This document shows positions 49,772-58,451 of a stretch of 64,000 nucleotides of DNA, piece by piece. The first letter of the stretch is position 1, and each line of letters starts with the position of its first letter. The notes beneath the pieces were generated by a model. It was not told the DNA's origin. It did no database searches and saw only the letters and a program-made list of their open reading frames with translations. The translations under genes were made by a program, and so were the position numbers. Source of the DNA: Gammaproteobacteria bacterium UBA5109 (GTDB taxonomy: Bacteria; Pseudomonadota; Gammaproteobacteria; Pseudomonadales; Pseudohongiellaceae). The stretch covers positions 341,591-405,590 of the forward strand of contig DHZH01000002.1 in assembly GCA_002414385.1 (NCBI GenBank), given 5' to 3'.

Positions 49772-49801
49772 CTATGTGGTGATAAGTGCCCGAAATTCAA
49801 G
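49772..49801 (-). promoter_or_regulatory. Sigma-32-like promoter of hslVU
   Basis: On the minus strand CTTGAA (49796-49801) is followed after 16 bases by CCACATAG (49772-49779), six of the seven fixed bases of CCCCAT-N-T. The predicted start is near 49765, about 57 bases before the hslV ATG. Confidence 0.55.
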
Positions 49802-49848
49802 GGCCAGAGGCGGATAGCGAACAGTTACTGAACTTTGCAGGCGGTCCA

Positions 49849-50424
49849 CTAGCGGACCCTGATTTTGATTGCACCGCTGATATTGTTGCCGGCCAGCAGG
49901 TCGATGGCATCTTCGGCGTTGCTGTTGCCGGTGAAAGGGCCGGCCTGGACACGATAAAAAGTCTGACCCAGTACTTCGGTAGCAAAGATATTGGCTTCTA
50001 GCCCAAGAGCATGAATTTGAGTCAGCAGGTTTTCAGCATCTGCACGGGTATTGAAGGAGGCTGCCTGTACCCGGTAGACGGTCGGGTCTTCTTCCTGCTC
50101 AGGTTGCAGGTCAACAGCAACCACGTCGACAACGACTTCTGCCTCACTGAGCCGGTCATAAAAGGTAAAGTCGGTACCCTCTGCTGCGTTCTCAGACGTT
50201 TCTTCCTGGGTTGCAAGCTGATTGGCAGGGCTTTGAATCATGCCCGGCTGGTAGAAACTGAACAGGCCGATAAAGGCAGCAAACAGTCCGGTCAGCAACC
50301 CGGAGAAAAACCAGGGCCAGTGTGTGCGTGACTGGGAAACTTTGGTGGCAGCATTTTTGGAACTCGCCCGGCGTTTTGTCGAACTGGAAGAAGTTGAACG
50401 CTGTTTTGCAAAATCATGTGCCAT
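49849..50424 (-). CDS. FtsN-like SPOR-domain cell division protein
   Basis: 191 residues with a basic cytoplasmic tail (AHDFAKQRSTSSSSTKRRAS), one membrane helix (WPWFFSGLLTGLFAAFIGLF), an acidic periplasmic linker and a C-terminal SPOR domain (YRVQAASFNTRADAENLLTQ and TFYRVQAGPFTGNSNAED) that binds denuded septal glycan. This is the FtsN layout in the slot where pseudomonads have ftsN, next to hslV. The start at 50424 was chosen because the longer frame runs into priA. argS, which usually stands between priA and this gene, is absent. Confidence 0.87.
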   Translation of the reverse strand: MAHDFAKQRSTSSSSTKRRASSKNAATKVSQSRTHWPWFFSGLLTGLFAAFIGLFSFYQPGMIQSPANQLATQEETSENAAEGTDFTFYDRLSEAEVVVDVVAVDLQPEQEEDPTVYRVQAASFNTRADAENLLTQIHALGLEANIFATEVLGQTFYRVQAGPFTGNSNAEDAIDLLAGNNISGAIKIRVR

Positions 50425-50488
50425 GCTTATGAAGTACGCTGAATATTCAGACTCGACTATTATCGCGGAATTGCCGGGGCTTTGGTAG

Positions 50489-52531
50489 TCAGCTGAAATC
50501 CAGCGGATCAATATCAAGTGCCCAGCGTACCCGACGACTTTGCGGCAAGGACTCATATACCGGCAGCAATTGCCTGAGCATGTTATGCAGGTCTGCCCGT
50601 TTGTCGGATTGCAGCAACAACTGAAAGCGAAAGCGTCCGGCACGTTTTTCCATGGGCGCGGGTAGGGGACCGATGGCCAGAATTCTGTCATCCAGAAATG
50701 CCTGCGAAGCCTGCCTTATATTGTGCAACAGCTTCTCTGCTTCTGCTGCCTTGTTGGCTTCTGCACGGAGCAGAACCTGATAGGTAAAAGGAGGCAGCCG
50801 GCCGAGCTTTCGTTGCTCTATCAGTTGCCGGGCAAAAATTTCATAGCCGTCCCGGATAAGGCTCAGTAAGGAAGGATGAGTGCTGTTGTGTGTCTGGATC
50901 ATTACTTCACCAGGGTCCTGCTCCCTGCCGGCCCGACCTGCAACCTGAATCAGGAGTTGCCCCATGAATTCCTGGCCCCGAAAATCTGAACTGAACAATC
51001 CGCTATCCGCATCGAGGATAGCCACCAGCGTGACTTTGGGAAAGTGGTGGCCCTTGGCCAGCATCTGGGTGCCGACCAGGATAGCAGGTTCACCCCGGTT
51101 GATATTACTTAGCGTCTGCTCGAGTTGCTGGCGCTTGCGTGTCGTATCGCGGTCAATCCGGTATACCGGCACGGCAGGAAATTTTTTCTCCAGAATGTCT
51201 TCCGTACGTTCTGTTCCCATGCCAATAGCAAATAAATTTTTGCTCTGGCAATGCGGACATTGCAGAGGCAAACGGGTTTGCGATTCGCAACGGTGGCAGC
51301 GCAGTTCCGGTTTGCTGCGATGCAGGGTATAGGAAATGTCACAACGCGGACAACTGGCATTCCAGCCACAGTCATGACATTGCAGTAGCGGAGCAAAACC
51401 ACGCCGGTTGAGGAAAACCAGAACCTGCTGACCCTTATCCAGATGATAGGTAATAGCTTCGAGCAACTCTTCGGAAAATCCTTCGACAAGTTTTTTCCCT
51501 TTCAGATCGATGCATTTGAAGCTGGGCTGACTGGCAGCAGCGGCGCGTTGTTTGAGAGTCAGGAGGGTATAGCGGCCACTGATAGCATTGTTGAGGCTTT
51601 CCAGGCTTGGAGTCGCGGAACCCAGCACTACTGGCGTATCCATCTGTTGCGCGCGGAAAACGGCAAGATCTCTGGCTGAATAGCGGAATCCATCCTGCTG
51701 TTTGTAAGAGCCATCATGTTCTTCATCAACAATGATCAGCCCCGGTCTTTTCAAGGGAACAAAAACAGCCGAGCGGGTGCCGATAATGATATCTGCATCC
51801 CCGTTGCGGGCAGCAATCCAGGCTTCATAGCGCTGCTTGTCGGTTAATCCGGAATGCAGGGAAACAATCTGATACTGTGTAAAGCGATCCTGGAATCGCT
51901 GCAGGGTCTGAGGCGTCAGACTGATTTCCGGTACCAGCATCAAGACCTGCTTTTTGGCGTGCAGTTTTTCAGCAATCAGTTGCAGATATACTTCAGTTTT
52001 ACCACTGCCGGTCACTCCTTCCAGCAAAAAACAGTGATAGGCTTCAGCCTTATCGAGAATACTTTGCAGTGCAGTTTTCTGTTCAGGATTCAGTTGCAGA
52101 TCAAGTTTTGCCTCGCCGGCAGCATTGACCACCTTCGGGCTTGCTGGGGTATCGATACTTTTGCCCTGCCTGACCCGGGTCGGTAAGGCGTTGTGAATGA
52201 CCTGGCCAAGCGGATGATGATAATAGGCAGCTGCCCAGCCTAGAAACTTTTGCATGCCTTCATCGATAAGTGGTGTTTCATCGATGACTTCCAGCACGCT
52301 TTTCAGTTCACCGGGCTGCAGTTCACTATCATAAGCAATTGCCGTGACCAGGCCAATCAGTTCGCGCTTGCCAAAGGGAACCCTGACTCGTATACCGGTC
52401 TGAATCGGATTCTGGTAATCGGCAGGAGGGAGGTAATCAAAACTCTTGCGCAAGGGCGTATTGACTACAATCTTGAGTATGCTCTGCTGACCGGAGGCAT
52501 GGAGCGTATTGGTACCTTGGTTTATACTCAT
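50489..52531 (-). CDS. priA: Primosomal protein N' (replication restart helicase PriA), shortened
   Basis: 3'-5' helicase that reloads DnaB at stalled forks. The 680 residues have the N-terminal DNA-binding domain (KSFDYLPPADYQNPIQTGIR), Walker A GVTGSGKTEVYLQL (K178), DEEH in IIVDEEHDGSYKQQD, motif VI GRAGREQDPGEVMIQTH, and the Cys-rich zinc sites CHDCGWNASCPRC and CHRCESQTRL-PLQCPHC. The segment between DNA-binding and helicase domains is about 50 residues shorter than in E. coli, so the winged-helix domain seems largely lost. Standard otherwise. Confidence 0.95.
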   Translation of the reverse strand: MSINQGTNTLHASGQQSILKIVVNTPLRKSFDYLPPADYQNPIQTGIRVRVPFGKRELIGLVTAIAYDSELQPGELKSVLEVIDETPLIDEGMQKFLGWAAAYYHHPLGQVIHNALPTRVRQGKSIDTPASPKVVNAAGEAKLDLQLNPEQKTALQSILDKAEAYHCFLLEGVTGSGKTEVYLQLIAEKLHAKKQVLMLVPEISLTPQTLQRFQDRFTQYQIVSLHSGLTDKQRYEAWIAARNGDADIIIGTRSAVFVPLKRPGLIIVDEEHDGSYKQQDGFRYSARDLAVFRAQQMDTPVVLGSATPSLESLNNAISGRYTLLTLKQRAAAASQPSFKCIDLKGKKLVEGFSEELLEAITYHLDKGQQVLVFLNRRGFAPLLQCHDCGWNASCPRCDISYTLHRSKPELRCHRCESQTRLPLQCPHCQSKNLFAIGMGTERTEDILEKKFPAVPVYRIDRDTTRKRQQLEQTLSNINRGEPAILVGTQMLAKGHHFPKVTLVAILDADSGLFSSDFRGQEFMGQLLIQVAGRAGREQDPGEVMIQTHNSTHPSLLSLIRDGYEIFARQLIEQRKLGRLPPFTYQVLLRAEANKAAEAEKLLHNIRQASQAFLDDRILAIGPLPAPMEKRAGRFRFQLLLQSDKRADLHNMLRQLLPVYESLPQSRRVRWALDIDPLDFS

Positions 52532-52568
52532 TTACTGAACTAGTTACTACTTGTATTGGAAGATTACC

Positions 52569-52859
52569 ATGCCAAACTCCACTGTGCCTGAAGAATTATT
52601 AAGCCTACGGCAGCAGATTGATACACTCGATGATGAAATACTGAATCTGCTGGCCAGACGTTTTCAGGTTACTGCTGAAGTCGGCAAGCTCAAGGCCAGT
52701 AAAAAACTCGATTCGGTTGATGAGGCCAGAGAGAGACAGAAACTCGAGGAACTGCAGGAACAGGCCCGCAGCAAAGACCTGAATCCCGAATTTATTCTGC
52801 ACCTGTTTCAGATGATCTTTGCCGAGGTTGTTAATAACCACCAGAGCTATCGGCAGTAA
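52569..52859 (+). CDS. Stand-alone AroQ-type chorismate mutase
   Basis: Converts chorismate to prephenate. The 96 residues contain the helical active-site residues: LLSLRQQIDTLDDEILNLLA (Arg), RRFQVTAEVGKLKASKKLDS (Arg and Lys), and VDEARERQKLEELQ. There is no signal peptide and no fused prephenate dehydratase or dehydrogenase, so it is a free monofunctional enzyme. ATG 52569 was chosen over the upstream TTG because GGAAGA lies five bases before it. It is 37 bp from the divergent priA and is not beside other aromatic genes. Confidence 0.88.
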   Translation: MPNSTVPEELLSLRQQIDTLDDEILNLLARRFQVTAEVGKLKASKKLDSVDEARERQKLEELQEQARSKDLNPEFILHLFQMIFAEVVNNHQSYRQ

Positions 52860-52969
52860 TACGCCTGTGCTTTTAACATCGTTGAAAAATTGAACTATTG
52901 TTGAGGATCGGTGGCTTCTACACTACTACAGCAAATTTCAAATTGAACCGCTACCTTGATTACAGGAAC

Positions 52970-52998
52970 TTGCTAATTCCAAGGACTATCGCTAGAAT
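52970..52998 (+). promoter_or_regulatory. Sigma-70 promoter of rpmE
   Basis: TTGCTA at 52970-52975 (four of six) and TAGAAT at 52993-52998 (five of six) are separated by exactly 17 bases. The predicted start near 53005 leaves about 75 bases of leader before rpmE. Confidence 0.65.
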
Positions 52999-53023
52999 TC
53001 GCGCTCTTTTTAGAATATAGAAG

Positions 53024-53065
53024 GATATGGTGCCTGCGCTGATGAAGAATGCAGGTGGCGATATC
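53024..53065 (+). promoter_or_regulatory. rpmE leader stem-loop
   Basis: Outer arms GATAT (53024-53028) with ATATC (53061-53065) and inner arms CCTGC (53033-53037) with GCAGG (53051-53055) form a two-part hairpin just ahead of the AGAGGAT ribosome binding site. Autogenous control of rpmE is known in E. coli; that this hairpin serves it is an inference. Confidence 0.45.
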
Positions 53066-53079
53066 CGGCAGAGGATCCC

Positions 53080-53289
53080 ATGAAGGCAGAAATTCATCCA
53101 AAATATGAAGAAACGGTCGTTACCTGCGGTTGCGGTAATGTCATCAATACCCGTTCAACTCTGGGTGGCGAAGTGCGTATTGACGTTTGCTCGCAGTGTC
53201 ACCCGTTCTATACCGGTAAGCAGAAAATACTTGATACCGGCGGACGTGTAGACCGATACAAAAAGCGTTTCAGCACACGCAAGCTTTAA
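53080..53289 (+). CDS. rpmE: 50S ribosomal protein bL31 (zinc-binding form)
   Basis: 69 residues: MKAEIHPKYEETVVTCGCGN, then RSTLGGEV and CSQCHPFYTGKQK, ending GGRVDRYKKRFSTRKL. The C-x-C and C-x2-C-H sets mark the zinc (C+) form, which in many bacteria is backed up by a zinc-free paralogue under Zur control (none here). It is monocistronic, between the chorismate mutase gene and mrcA, with its own promoter and leader. Confidence 0.97.
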   Translation: MKAEIHPKYEETVVTCGCGNVINTRSTLGGEVRIDVCSQCHPFYTGKQKILDTGGRVDRYKKRFSTRKL

Positions 53290-53293
53290 CTAT

Positions 53294-53318
53294 TTGCTCC
53301 GGCTCAGGAGCAATTCTT
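53294..53318. terminator. Stem-loop between rpmE and mrcA
   Basis: TTGCTCC-GGCTCA-GGAGCAA (7-bp stem, 6-base loop) lies five bases after the rpmE stop, followed by TTCTTCG. It lies between two convergent genes and may terminate both, although the T-run is short. Confidence 0.6.
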
Positions 53319-53326
53319 CGACAGGT

Positions 53327-55711
53327 TTAAAAAATTCGCTGCCCGGATTCCTGATCCGGGTTGATGGCGCCTGGGTTCTGTGTCCCTGACTCGGGTGGCA
53401 GATTCTCCTCACGAAATACCTCAAACACGGCTCCAGCTTCATTGGGAAGCGCGCGCTCACCGGTTTCTGGGTTAATTCTGACAGTAACGATACCGTCCGG
53501 TTGCTGCATGCTGTTTACCGGCATACCCTCCAGGGCATCTTCCATAAAATCGATCCAGATTGGTACTGCAACCGTGGCAGCCTGCTCATCCCGGCCCAGA
53601 GTCTGGGGATTATCAAAGCCGACATAGACGGTGGTCACCATGTCTCCGTTGAAACCGGAGAACCATAAATCAAAATTGTCGTTGGTGGTGCCGGTTTTAC
53701 CTGCCAGATCAGGTCGACCAATTTCCCGGTTGATGCGGCGGCCACTGCCATCAGTGACAACAGAACGCAGCATGTTATTCATGATGTAGGCGACACTTTC
53801 ATCGATGACACGGGGGGCCGGGTAACTGACTGGCCCCGGCGGGCCATCCAGCTCAGGTTCCGGGTTGCAAGGAATCTGGCATACAACGGCCGGGTCAGCC
53901 TGATAGACATTTCCGTCATTAAAATTGTTGATGCGCTCTATTAAATATGGGTTGACCTTGTGCCCGCCGTTGGCAAAAACGGCATAGCCGGTGACGATTT
54001 CAAGGGGTGTCACTGCGTGGGAGCCAATCGCAATTGTCAGGTCATTGCGTGGAAATTCATTCTCATTAAACCCAAAGCGAGAGATATACGGCAGCACCAC
54101 ATCTTCGCCAAGTGCATCATAAAGTCTCAGTGAGACAAGGTTTTTTGAGTTAGTAAGCGCATACTTCAAAGTAATGGGACCAAGAAACTCACCGCTGAAA
54201 TTCTCCGGCCGGTAGTCGCTTCGATCCAGCGGGGCGTCATTGACGAGGCTGGCAGCGGTATAACCATTCTCCAGTGCCGCAGCATACAAGAAAGGTTTGA
54301 AGTTGGAACCGGGCTGACGTCTGGCCTGGGTAACGCGATTAAAGTTGCTCTGGAAAAAATCATATCCACCGATCAGCGCCAGAATTGCGCCGCTATTGGG
54401 GTCAACTGAGACCAACCCGCCATTAGCCGCAGGTACCTGGCCTAACATCCAGCGGCCGTCAATATTCCGGGTGACCCGAACCAGATCGCCAACCTCAACT
54501 ACTTCACGAGCGCTGCGCGGGCTGGAAGTCCAGGTGCTGTTATTGATAAAGCGCTTGGCCCAGCGGATGCCATCCCATTCGACAGTAATGGTCTCGCCAT
54601 TTCTCAGCAGGGCATTGAAAGATCTTTCCTCAATAGAACTGACAAAGGCCGGCATCTGATCGCCGACATTGGATGTTCTGCCGAGTATTGAAAGCCACAT
54701 CTCATTGCTGGCGCCATCGCCGCTGACCGGACTCAGACGGTTTTCCGGGCCCCGATATCCATGATTGCGGTCATAGTTTTCCAGGCCATCGGTGAGGGCC
54801 TGGTTGGCCAATGCCTGGGTTTCACTGTGAACGGTGGTGAAGACCTCAAAGCCATCCATAAGAGCCAGATCGCCATAACGAGCCTGCATTTCCAGCCTAA
54901 CCATTTCTGCGATATATGGCGCTTCCACTTCGGTTTCCACCCCGTAGCGCTGGGCGGTCAGTGGCGCATTATTGGCTTCCTCTAACTGACTCCGGGTGAT
55001 CATGCCCAGCTCATTCATCCGTCTGAGCACCCGACTGCGGAAAGTCAGGGCACGTTCTTCAGATCGCAGGGGGTTGATGGTATTTGGCGCCGGCAACAGG
55101 GCTACGAGCATGGCCATTTCTGCGAGCGTCAGTTCTGAGGGCGGCTTGTTGTAGAACTGGCTGGAGGCAGCAGATATTCCGTAGGCTGAAATACCGAAGA
55201 AAATACGGTTCAGGTACAGTTCAAGGATTTCTTCCTTGTTCAGTTCGCGCTCGATTTTTAAGGCCAGCAGGATTTCCTTGAATTTACGTGAATAGGGGCT
55301 TTCTCCCTCAAAGGATATATTTTTCGCCAGCTGCATGGTGAGGGTACTGCCGCCGCCACTTGGATTGCCGGTCAGAATACCCAGGACCGAACGGGCCAGT
55401 GCTCTCAGGTCCACGCCATTGTGCTGGTAAAAACGTGAATCTTCACTGGCTATCAGGGCATCGATCAACAGGGGCGGAATTTCTTCATATTTGATCGGGT
55501 CACGGCGGACTTCACCAAATTCGGCAATCAGTTTTTCATCAGAAGTGTAGATGCGTAGCGGGTTGACCAAGCGCACATTGCGGTAATCTTCAGCCGGTGG
55601 CAGCTTGGGAGACAAATACAGGTAGGCGCTGGCTGTTATCATTACGATACCCAGGCCCGCGAAAAGACCGCACCAAAACAATGTTTTCAAGCTTTTTTGC
55701 ACTATATTCAT
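53327..55711 (-). CDS. mrcA: Penicillin-binding protein 1A
   Basis: Bifunctional peptidoglycan synthase: 794 residues with an N-terminal membrane helix (LFWCGLFAGLGIVMITASAY). The transglycosylase domain has the catalytic Glu in LIASEDSRFYQHNGVDL, then GGSTLTMQLAKN. The transpeptidase domain has RQPGSNFKPFLYAAAL (S-x-x-K-like), TNSKN and KTGTTNDNFDLWFSGF. An OB-like insert separates them. It is close to rpmE, as in pseudomonads (ponA), and runs divergently from pilM. Confidence 0.96.
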   Translation of the reverse strand: MNIVQKSLKTLFWCGLFAGLGIVMITASAYLYLSPKLPPAEDYRNVRLVNPLRIYTSDEKLIAEFGEVRRDPIKYEEIPPLLIDALIASEDSRFYQHNGVDLRALARSVLGILTGNPSGGGSTLTMQLAKNISFEGESPYSRKFKEILLALKIERELNKEEILELYLNRIFFGISAYGISAASSQFYNKPPSELTLAEMAMLVALLPAPNTINPLRSEERALTFRSRVLRRMNELGMITRSQLEEANNAPLTAQRYGVETEVEAPYIAEMVRLEMQARYGDLALMDGFEVFTTVHSETQALANQALTDGLENYDRNHGYRGPENRLSPVSGDGASNEMWLSILGRTSNVGDQMPAFVSSIEERSFNALLRNGETITVEWDGIRWAKRFINNSTWTSSPRSAREVVEVGDLVRVTRNIDGRWMLGQVPAANGGLVSVDPNSGAILALIGGYDFFQSNFNRVTQARRQPGSNFKPFLYAAALENGYTAASLVNDAPLDRSDYRPENFSGEFLGPITLKYALTNSKNLVSLRLYDALGEDVVLPYISRFGFNENEFPRNDLTIAIGSHAVTPLEIVTGYAVFANGGHKVNPYLIERINNFNDGNVYQADPAVVCQIPCNPEPELDGPPGPVSYPAPRVIDESVAYIMNNMLRSVVTDGSGRRINREIGRPDLAGKTGTTNDNFDLWFSGFNGDMVTTVYVGFDNPQTLGRDEQAATVAVPIWIDFMEDALEGMPVNSMQQPDGIVTVRINPETGERALPNEAGAVFEVFREENLPPESGTQNPGAINPDQESGQRIF

Positions 55712-56129
55712 AGTACTGGCAGATTACCGGTTAGTGTGTCTGGGGCCTGAATCCGGTGAAGACTGCAAGGCAGGAAAGGCCGGTCAACACTGCTAAAAAC
55801 GTTAATTTTAAACGAATTTCTCCCTGTTTATGTGATGCTGTGCAGGAATTTTAACAAGTTAATTCCTAAAATGATGCAGCCATGGATGGTGGACTGCTAA
55901 ACATCCTGCATTACAGTCTAATGTGAAGTGGTTATCAATTTAAAGTAATTTGTTGAAAATAGACTTAATTAGTTGAAATTAATACCTAAATTAAGTAACG
56001 TGCAAATTCGTATACAAGCGCATTTCGGATGCAGGGGAAAGTGTGCGTTAAAAGATGGCTTGCACACCGGAGCCTGGAAAACGGCATCAATTATGATGGC
56101 TGCCGCCAGAGCATTGTAGGAGTTTGATT
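55712..56129. other. Divergent mrcA-pilM intergenic region
   Basis: 418 bp without a credible gene. The middle (about 55930-56000) is very AT-rich, with several TTGAAA hexamers, and may hold promoters for both directions, but no pair of boxes is convincing. GTAGGAG lies seven bases before the TTG chosen for pilM. Confidence 0.4.
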
Positions 56130-57194
56130 TTGTTAAGTATTTTACATAGAAAAAATACTGCTCTAATGGGTGTGGACATCAGCTCCAGCTCCGTAAAACT
56201 GCTCGAGTTGAGCAAAACCGGCAGCAAATATAAAGTAGAGAATTACATTAATCGCCCCTTGCCTGAAAATGCGGTGGTTGAGAAGAATATCAATGAACTT
56301 GAAGCAGTCAGTGATGTCGTCATGAAAATGGCCTCAGTGCTCAAGACCAAATCCAAGGATGCCGCCGTTGCGGTACCGGGCTCCGCCGTCATTACCAAAA
56401 CCATTGAGATGAGTGCAGCCCTGTCTGATGCAGAAATGGAAAACCAGATTGTTGTAGAGGCGGATCAGTATATTCCCTATCCGCTGGATGAAGTGGCAAT
56501 TGACTTTGAACGACAGGGCCCATCCCCGAAAAATGAAGAAATGGTGCAGGTGTTACTGGCCGCCTGCAAAAAAGAAAATGTAGATTTACGCGTTGCAGCC
56601 CTTGAAGCCGGTGATTTCACTGCCAAAGTGGTCGATATAGAAGCTTATGCCATGGAACGTGCCTATCGTCTGCTACAGGAGCAGATGGATTTGCCAAAAG
56701 CCAAGCTCGCGGCAATTATTGATATCGGCGGCACCATGACTACCCTGTATATTCTGAATGACGGGGTTTCCATCTATACCCGTGAGCAGGTATTCGGAGG
56801 CATGCAGCTGAAAAATGAAGTCCAGGCCCGCTATGGTCTGCAGGCAGCTGAACTTGAAACAGCCATCATGGATGGCGATCTGCCGGATGGTTATGAAGAA
56901 GAAGTTCTGCATCCATTCAAAGATGAAATTACTGAACAGATCAGCCGGGTGCTACAGTTTTTCTTTTCTTCCAGTCAGTATAATGATGTTGATCTGATAA
57001 TCCTTGCAGGTGGAACAGCATCTACTGCGGGGCTGGCCGATCAGGTTGAAGAGGCCTTATCCTGCAAAACCGTTGTTGCCAACCCCTTTGCGAAAATGAG
57101 TTTCGGGGCCCGCGTGAACAAAAAACAAATAAAAAATGATGCTCCTTCCCTGCTAATGGCAGCCGGACTGGCGATGAGGGGGTTCAAGAAATGA
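56130..57194 (+). CDS. pilM: Type IV pilus assembly protein PilM
   Basis: Actin-like cytosolic ATPase that links the inner-membrane PilNOP complex to the pilus machine. The 354 residues carry NTALMGVDISSSSVKLLELS, ENAVVEKNINELEAVSDVV, AAVPGSAV-like VAVPGSAVITKTIEM and IIDIGGTMTTLYIL. TTG 56130 (with GGAG seven bases before it) gives the 354 residues of P. aeruginosa PilM; TTG 56124 is the alternative, with too short a spacer. It heads pilMNOPQ. Confidence 0.95.
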   Translation: MLSILHRKNTALMGVDISSSSVKLLELSKTGSKYKVENYINRPLPENAVVEKNINELEAVSDVVMKMASVLKTKSKDAAVAVPGSAVITKTIEMSAALSDAEMENQIVVEADQYIPYPLDEVAIDFERQGPSPKNEEMVQVLLAACKKENVDLRVAALEAGDFTAKVVDIEAYAMERAYRLLQEQMDLPKAKLAAIIDIGGTMTTLYILNDGVSIYTREQVFGGMQLKNEVQARYGLQAAELETAIMDGDLPDGYEEEVLHPFKDEITEQISRVLQFFFSSSQYNDVDLIILAGGTASTAGLADQVEEALSCKTVVANPFAKMSFGARVNKKQIKNDAPSLLMAAGLAMRGFKK

Positions 57195-57748
57195 CCAGCA
57201 TTAATCTCTTGCCATGGCGGGAAACCCTGCGTGAAGAAAGAAAGCAGGAGTTTCTGGTATCACTGGGAGTTGTTGTCGCAATTGCGGCGGCCATACTGTT
57301 TCTGGTCGACCGTTACTTTAACGGCGAAATAAATGGTCAGGAACGAATTAACGATTATATTTCCGAGCAGATAACTGCTCTGGACAGAGAGATTGCGGAA
57401 ATTCGCGACTTGCAGGCACAACGAGCCCAGCTTACAGAACGTATGTCGGTCATTCAGGACTTGCAGGGAACCAGGCCAGTGATTGTCCGCCTGTTTGATG
57501 AACTGGTCAGGACCCTGCCCGAAGGGGTCTATTACCAGACCATAACCAGGACCGGTGACAATCTGCAGATGAACGGTGTGGCTGAATCCAACAACATGGT
57601 TTCTGAGTTAATGCGTTCACTGGAGTCTTCTGACTGGTTTGCCAATGCAAATCTGCAGACAATCAATGCGCAGGATAACCAGGAATCAGCATTCGAGTTT
57701 CAGTTACAGGTCGCTGTCACTGCACCCAGTGTTGAAGTTCAGGAATAG
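57191..57748 (+). CDS. pilN: Type IV pilus assembly protein PilN
   Basis: Bitopic inner-membrane protein whose cytosolic tail INLLPWRETLREERKQEF binds PilM (INLLPWR is diagnostic). A membrane helix (VVVAIAAAILFLVDRYFNG) and a coiled-coil/ferredoxin-like periplasmic domain follow, 185 residues in all. It overlaps pilM by four bases (ATGA). 58 bp separate it from pilO. Confidence 0.95.
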   Translation: MTSINLLPWRETLREERKQEFLVSLGVVVAIAAAILFLVDRYFNGEINGQERINDYISEQITALDREIAEIRDLQAQRAQLTERMSVIQDLQGTRPVIVRLFDELVRTLPEGVYYQTITRTGDNLQMNGVAESNNMVSELMRSLESSDWFANANLQTINAQDNQESAFEFQLQVAVTAPSVEVQE

Positions 57749-57806
57749 ATTGGACGCGCGACCTTAATGAAAAGAGATTTATTGATACGGGTTAAATAAT
57801 AGAACA

Positions 57807-58451
57807 ATGAAAGCTCTGGAAGTCGTCAAAACAAAAATAGGCAATTCTGTTGAAGAACTGAAAAACTTCGACTGGAATAACCTGGGCGATATCGAAACCA
57901 TTGGAGTCTGGCCCAATGTGGTCAAATTTGTTCTCGGGCTGGTGCTTTTTGTTGCCTGTCTGGGTGGTGGTTACTGGTTTCATGTTCGGGAACTGCAAGC
58001 CAGTCTGGTATCGGTACAGGACCGGGAGAACGGCCTGAGACAGGAACTGGAAACCAAAGCGGTTCTGGCTGCCAACCTGGAAGCCTACCGGCAGCAAATG
58101 GCCCAAATGGAAGAAGATTTTGGCTCCTTGCTGGCGCAGTTGCCTGGTGAAACAGAAGTGCCGGGATTGCTGGAAGACATCAACGACACCGGACTTGGCA
58201 GTGGCATCGAATTTGATCGAATTCAATTACAACCGGAAGTGGCGCAGGAATTTTATATCGAGTTACCGATAAATATCCTGGTCGACGGGACTTACCACGA
58301 CTTTGGCGCCTTCGTCAGTGCAGTCGCCAGTTTGCCACGAATTGTTACCCTGCATGATTTCAGAATAAATGCCGGGGCAGGCCAGAACAGATCTGAACTT
58401 AATATGCAGATCACTGCCCGAACCTACCGTTACAGAGCAGATGATGAATAG
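57807..58451 (+). CDS. pilO: Type IV pilus assembly protein PilO
   Basis: Partner of PilN. The 214 residues have a short cytosolic stretch, a membrane helix (VVKFVLGLVLFVACLGGGYW), a coiled coil (LRQELETKAVLAANLEAYRQ) and a ferredoxin-like domain (VPGLLEDINDTGLGSGIEFD and HDFGAFVSAVASLPRIVTLH). It overlaps the start of pilP by about ten bases. Confidence 0.95.
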   Translation: MKALEVVKTKIGNSVEELKNFDWNNLGDIETIGVWPNVVKFVLGLVLFVACLGGGYWFHVRELQASLVSVQDRENGLRQELETKAVLAANLEAYRQQMAQMEEDFGSLLAQLPGETEVPGLLEDINDTGLGSGIEFDRIQLQPEVAQEFYIELPINILVDGTYHDFGAFVSAVASLPRIVTLHDFRINAGAGQNRSELNMQITARTYRYRADDE

